Part shown: positions 60,960 to 64,000 of the stretch, piece by piece
Numbering within the stretch: position 1 is the first letter of the stretch
Layout of the letters: each line of letters starts with the position of its first letter
NCBI GenBank assembly: GCA_023393455.1
Contig: JAEWLJ010000012.1
Coordinates: forward strand, 29,510-93,509
Direction of reading: 5' to 3'
DNA length: 64,000 nucleotides
Source: Methanobacteriota archaeon
GTDB taxonomy: Archaea > Halobacteriota > Methanomicrobia > Methanomicrobiales > Methanoculleaceae
Notes under the pieces: model-generated
Seen by the model: the letters and a program-made list of their open reading frames with translations, nothing else
What the model was told of the DNA's origin: nothing
Database searches by the model: none
Position numbers and translations under genes: made by a program

Positions 60960-61129
60960 TCCTATTATATTGGGCCGGCGGGGCGATAAAGCGGGGGGAT
61001 GGGGGAAGCAGAGGTCTTAACATCGGTAGCCGAAAGACTGGTCAGGATGGCCCGACTGTTGCGGTTGCAGTTGGGCGCAATATGAAGCCTCGCTGTGCGT
61101 GAGTTCAGGCCATGAGGTTTAATCCCCTG

Positions 61130-61225
61130 GCACAGATTTCGAGGGGATATCGCCACGCACTGCCCCCGGAGGGGGCGGGCAGTGCGCGGGATATCCAGTG
61201 GGTATCCGTGCATGGGTTGGTGCGG
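61130..61225 (+). repeat. Dispersed intergenic repeat, copy C with strong hairpin
   Basis: GGAGGGGGCGGGCAGTGCG (61168-61186) and GGGTATCCGTGCATGGG match the copy A core. Here the block is preceded by its complement: GGATATC...CGCACTGCCC (61145-61163) pairs with GGGCAGTGCG...GATATCC (61177-61196), a long hairpin. Copies A and B lack the left arm. It lies in the gap 60960-61294. Confidence 0.6.
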
Positions 61226-61294
61226 GTAACTCCTCTTGTATGTCATTATTCGCGCTTCTAACACTCGAATCACAGCCTGCCCACCAACCCGGGT

Positions 61295-61570
61295 TCACAT
61301 CAGACCACTATAAAAAAGCCAAACCGCCAAAGTGAGAGGCTCCCCCTCCTCCACCGACGCTTTCATCTTGTCGCCGCCGCCCTGAAAGAAGCCCTTACCC
61401 TTCTTCGCGGAGGGTTCGGGATCCTCCTCCAGGCGGTCGGGCACGACGATCCGCACCCGCGCAACCATACCGCCGTGCTTCGAGCGGCCGGACGCTATCA
61501 GGGTCGAGAGTCTTGCAGATCCGGTTTTCCGGGACTTGAGATCCGGCGAATTCTCGGGATCACGGAAATG
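61295..61570 (-). pseudogene. C-terminal remnant of an unknown gene
   Basis: The frame PHFRDPENSPDLKSRKTGSARLSTLIASGRSKHGGMVARVRIVVPDRLEEDPEPSAKKGKG continues to a stop at 61295-61297. It has no start before the upstream methyltransferase; an ATG at 61468 would give 57 residues. The text looks coding (charged, ordered) but no family is recognised. It may be the tail of a truncated gene. Confidence 0.4.
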
Positions 61571-61573
61571 TGG

Positions 61574-62341
61574 TCATATCTTCTTCCCGATATAAAACAC
61601 ATATCCGTAATACTGCTTGTATTTTGAATACAGGTCTGCCTCGCGCCTCATGAATGCAATCATATCCTCAACGGCCTTGTTTCCCGCATATTTCTTCAAG
61701 AATTCCTCTTGCCGTGCTTTCTGCGGAACGAAATAATTGTCTATCCAGCACCGTTCAGGCAGCGTAAATACGGCAATAGGTATGTAGCCTGTTTTCTGCA
61801 TGATGGATATGTTATGCCCTATCGTGCTGATCTCAGGAACCGCGTCCAACCACCACTTCTCAATCTCAGCGGGGCGTTCATCGGTATACCATGACTCATA
61901 CGTTACGGCAACATACCCATCTTTTTTGAGGAAGCGTCTCCAGTGATTCAGGCCTTTTTCAAAACCTATATTGGCGATAGCCCCCTCGGACCATATAAGA
62001 TCAAATTCCTCGTTCTGAAACGGCAAATTATCCATCGACCCGACAATGCCTTTCACCCTGTCCTGCAAACCGAGTTTGGTGGCTGTTGCGTTGAGTTTAT
62101 CAATCGAGCCGGCGTAAAGGTCGAGGGCGGTGATGGCTGCTTCTGTATTTTGTGCCAGAACCATTGTTTGAAAGCCTGTGCCGCAGCCTAAATCGGCAAT
62201 TTTTGTTTTGTTTGAAAGATTTCCGATAAAACCTAATGCCCTGATGGTTTCTTCGGGGCTGCCGGGTCCCTGCCGTTCAAGTTCTGTGAAAAATTCATTG
62301 ATGAGGGCAAAATCAATTTCATGGATTGTTGTTTCTTCCAT
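61574..62341 (-). CDS. Class I SAM-dependent methyltransferase
   Basis: This 255-residue protein has motif I IADLGCGTGFQTMVLA, the acidic ALDLYAGS, and GSMDNLPFQNEEFDLIWSEGAIANIGFEKGLNHWRRFLKKDGYVAVTY. It resembles UbiE/Methyltransf_11-type small-molecule methyltransferases. Codon use is noticeably more AT-rich than the neighbours, suggesting acquisition. The substrate is unknown. Confidence 0.85.
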   Translation of the reverse strand: MEETTIHEIDFALINEFFTELERQGPGSPEETIRALGFIGNLSNKTKIADLGCGTGFQTMVLAQNTEAAITALDLYAGSIDKLNATATKLGLQDRVKGIVGSMDNLPFQNEEFDLIWSEGAIANIGFEKGLNHWRRFLKKDGYVAVTYESWYTDERPAEIEKWWLDAVPEISTIGHNISIMQKTGYIPIAVFTLPERCWIDNYFVPQKARQEEFLKKYAGNKAVEDMIAFMRREADLYSKYKQYYGYVFYIGKKI

Positions 62342-62826
62342 GGTCGTACTCCGTATCCTCTTACCACACCTCTTGCTTGTTCTGCCTTAACGAGTTTTGC
62401 CATGCCTTCTGCCGCACGGTCACGTTCTGCGTCCTCAACCTTTAGCGTTTGATATGACCCAGTACTTCGCTCATTCCTACATCTGGAATCGAGCAGTGCA
62501 GCCTCGTCTAACGACCTCAAGCGGGATCAGCAGCACCCGGGTACCGGATTTCGCGGCTTCGCGCTCTTCGCGCGAGGCTCACTTGAGTCCTGTACCGAAA
62601 CCTCACGCGAAGGCGCGAAGAACGCGAAGTCTGGATGGGTATTAACTGTCTCCCTTCGCGACTTCGCGGCTTCGCGTGAGACCCACATCGCCCATCTCTA
62701 TCGGCAACCGAGCATTATCCAGAGGTTGTGGAAAGCATTTCAACAGGGCCTCTTAGCTCTCAATGGCGGCGATTACAGCGCAACCCGGTTAACCCGGGAA
62801 TAACTTTTTCATCTATCGAAGCCGAG
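62342..62826. repeat. Intergenic region with three triplets of CTTCGCG boxes
   Basis: Between the methyltransferase and the Fic gene, CTTCGCG (first box TTTCGCG) occurs at 62549, 62557 and 62566. Its complement CGCGAAG occurs at 62606, 62614 and 62623, and CTTCGCG again at 62654, 62662 and 62670, each with steps of 8-9 bases. This gives a long inverted arrangement able to fold into large stems. I see no secure gene in 62342-62826, though a charged frame (KVEDAERDRAAEGMAKLV) upstream of the methyltransferase could be a remnant. Confidence 0.55.
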
Positions 62827-63867
62827 ATGAATGAAGCCATGCCTGAACTGACGGTAAAGACAATCAAGGGCAATAAATACCTCTACCTCAGAGATAAGGT
62901 CAAAGTTAACTCAAAATCGCTGCCGCTTCAGATATACATCGGAAGACTCGAAACGGTAGCCCGAGAAGACGTTTTGTCAAAACTCTCCGTTCTCCATACT
63001 CTCAGGTTAACGACATACCTCGATTACCGGCTGGAGCATTACTCCTTCACCACCCTCGACAGAACCCGGGCCGTCGATCTCGAAACTCTTCGTTACTTCT
63101 ACGGGCTTTTCAAGGAGCTCTACCCCGATGAGAGCGAGCGTTATATGGATGCGATGTATCTCAGATATGTTCAGGGCACGACGGCGATCGAGGGGAATAC
63201 CATCAGTCTCCGGGAAGCGCAGGAACTCCTGGAACATAACATCTCTCCGGCCGGGAAGAAGATGGATGAGGTGTACGAGATCCTCAATTTCATCAACCTC
63301 CGAAGATACCTCGAAGGGTATTCCGGGGATGTAACTGAGAAGCTCATCAGGAAGATCCACGAAATACTGATGAATGAGGTCCTCCGGAACCCGGGAGACT
63401 ATCGGAACATCCAGGTAGGCATCGAGCAGGTGGACTACGAACCTCCTCCCGCGATCCTCGTCCCTGAGGAGATGCGTGCTCTCATCGGGTGGTACCGGCA
63501 GAATAAACGGCACCTGAATCCGTTTGAACTCGCTGTAGTACTCCACACAAAATTTGAGATGATCCATCCGTTCGTCGATGGAAACGGAAGGGTTGGACGG
63601 GCGTTGATGAATTTAGTCCTGGAACGATCCGGTCATCCAACGCTCTACCTGGGATTGGAAGACCGGGCGGCCTACCTGAACGCGCTCGCAAAATCTGACG
63701 GCGGAGACTATGCGCCGATCATTGAAACGCTCTATACCATCTACCGGGAGCAACACGGGCGTATCGCAGATGCGGTCGGGCAGAATCTTTCCGACGGAAC
63801 CAGCAGGATCCGGGAGGAAAACGCCAGGCTCGTCCGGCAGTTCGCCGAACTGAAGAAAAAGGCCTGA
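62827..63867 (+). CDS. Fic family AMP-transferase
   Basis: This 346-residue protein has the Fic motif HPFVDGNGRVGR and an N-terminal inhibitory motif TTAIEGN, so it is self-inhibited (class II-like). An N-terminal domain (VKTIKGNKYLYLRDKVKV) precedes the Fic core; this resembles the helical Fic_N arrangement. The start was placed at the second candidate ATG; in-frame alternatives are 62728 and 62839. It is unrelated in detail to the Fic gene at 33.1-34.2 kb apart from the shared core. Confidence 0.88.
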   Translation: MNEAMPELTVKTIKGNKYLYLRDKVKVNSKSLPLQIYIGRLETVAREDVLSKLSVLHTLRLTTYLDYRLEHYSFTTLDRTRAVDLETLRYFYGLFKELYPDESERYMDAMYLRYVQGTTAIEGNTISLREAQELLEHNISPAGKKMDEVYEILNFINLRRYLEGYSGDVTEKLIRKIHEILMNEVLRNPGDYRNIQVGIEQVDYEPPPAILVPEEMRALIGWYRQNKRHLNPFELAVVLHTKFEMIHPFVDGNGRVGRALMNLVLERSGHPTLYLGLEDRAAYLNALAKSDGGDYAPIIETLYTIYREQHGRIADAVGQNLSDGTSRIREENARLVRQFAELKKKA

Positions 63868-64000
63868 TAAAAAACCGAAGAGGTCATCCCAAAAAGATCT
63901 CCGAACCCCCGGTATACCCCGATCGGAGCCCATAGTTCTCAGGTATCCGCCATCTGAGCCACATCCTGAGCCAGGGGGATGAAACGGCTTTCCACTGGAT
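63868..64000 (+). repeat. Dispersed intergenic repeat, copy D (cut by window end)
   Basis: GAGGTCATCCCAAAAAGATC (about 63880-63899), CCCCCGGTATACCCCGATCGGAG, CATAGTTCTCAGGTATCCGCC, then GGATGAAACGGCTTTCCACTGG ending at 64000. The order and spacing match copy A and inverted copy E. The core with GGGCGGGCAG should lie just beyond the window. Confidence 0.65.

Noticed and set aside
63976..64000. Origin recognition box (resemblance of CTTTCCACTGGAT to archaeal ORB dyads)
   Set aside because: The dyad is incomplete, and the sequence belongs to a dispersed repeat present in several unrelated gaps, so an origin role is unlikely.

Overview
The window comes from a GC-rich methanogenic archaeon, most likely a Methanoculleus-type member of the Methanomicrobiales. 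The main support is an F420-type formate dehydrogenase (FdhA/FdhB) with FdhD, two FmdE-family proteins, a MoeA, archaeal UMP kinase, archaeal Trm-G10 tRNA methyltransferase, an AmrS-type radical SAM enzyme, a DUF1894-like protein, Orc1/Cdc6, and promoters that look archaeal (TATA-like box about 25-30 bases before a leaderless or nearly leaderless start). Assignments come from reading translated proteins and motifs by eye; no search was run.

Layout. 1-311: hypC and the start of hypA (hydrogenase maturation). 1.2-12.9 kb: mostly housekeeping genes (methyltransferase, MsrB, flavoprotein, a 1159-residue HEAT-repeat protein, a HIT/GalT-like protein, a glycosyltransferase, Mut7-C, AmrS, a 49-residue zinc ribbon, UMP kinase, tRNA-Pro, endonuclease III). 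13.0-17.3 kb: an integrated-element segment with tightly overlapping small genes, a 933-residue primase-helicase and a frameshifted DUF1016 nuclease gene. 17.7-32.7 kb: a defence-like island. It has a divergent TBP paralog with DUF365 and EVE genes, a two-gene PLD-SNF2 helicase plus Eco57I-like methylase system, an AT-rich unknown gene, a relic of a second methylase, an AT-rich two-gene system of a DNA methyltransferase and a GHKL (MutL/MORC-type) ATPase, and an MNT/HEPN pair with a broken HEPN gene. 32.9-36.7 kb: a 30-bp-period repeat array, a Fic protein, an Orc1/Cdc6 ATPase and two small possibly provirus-derived genes.

36.9-44.3 kb: phosphate transport (Pit plus DUF47), DUF1894, a membrane-anchored protein, and a large fusion of a PAPS-reductase-like PP-loop enzyme with a SufS-like cysteine desulfurase. 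43.0-52.0 kb: a formate/molybdopterin neighbourhood (fdhD, fdhB, fdhA, fmdE, a TrmO-FmdE fusion, moeA with a periplasmic-binding-like tail). 52.1-58.7 kb: a triple-META lipoprotein and a carbohydrate group (bacterial-type gpmA with an in-frame TAG, bacterial-type gap, a 2-hydroxyacid dehydrogenase relic, malQ), with a small probable ribbon-helix-helix gene preceded by six evenly spaced TGTWACA boxes. 58.8-63.9 kb: polyprenol-kinase-like gene, a membrane zinc protein, trm-G10, a second methyltransferase and a second Fic gene.

A dispersed non-coding repeat family (at least six pieces: near 0.7, 31.5, 42.75, 59.5, 61.15 and 63.95 kb) links otherwise unrelated intergenic regions. The strongest candidates for an under-described system are the GHKL ATPase/DNA methyltransferase pair (27.5-31.0 kb) and the PLD-SNF2/methylase pair next to it with its divergent TBP/DUF365/EVE neighbours.
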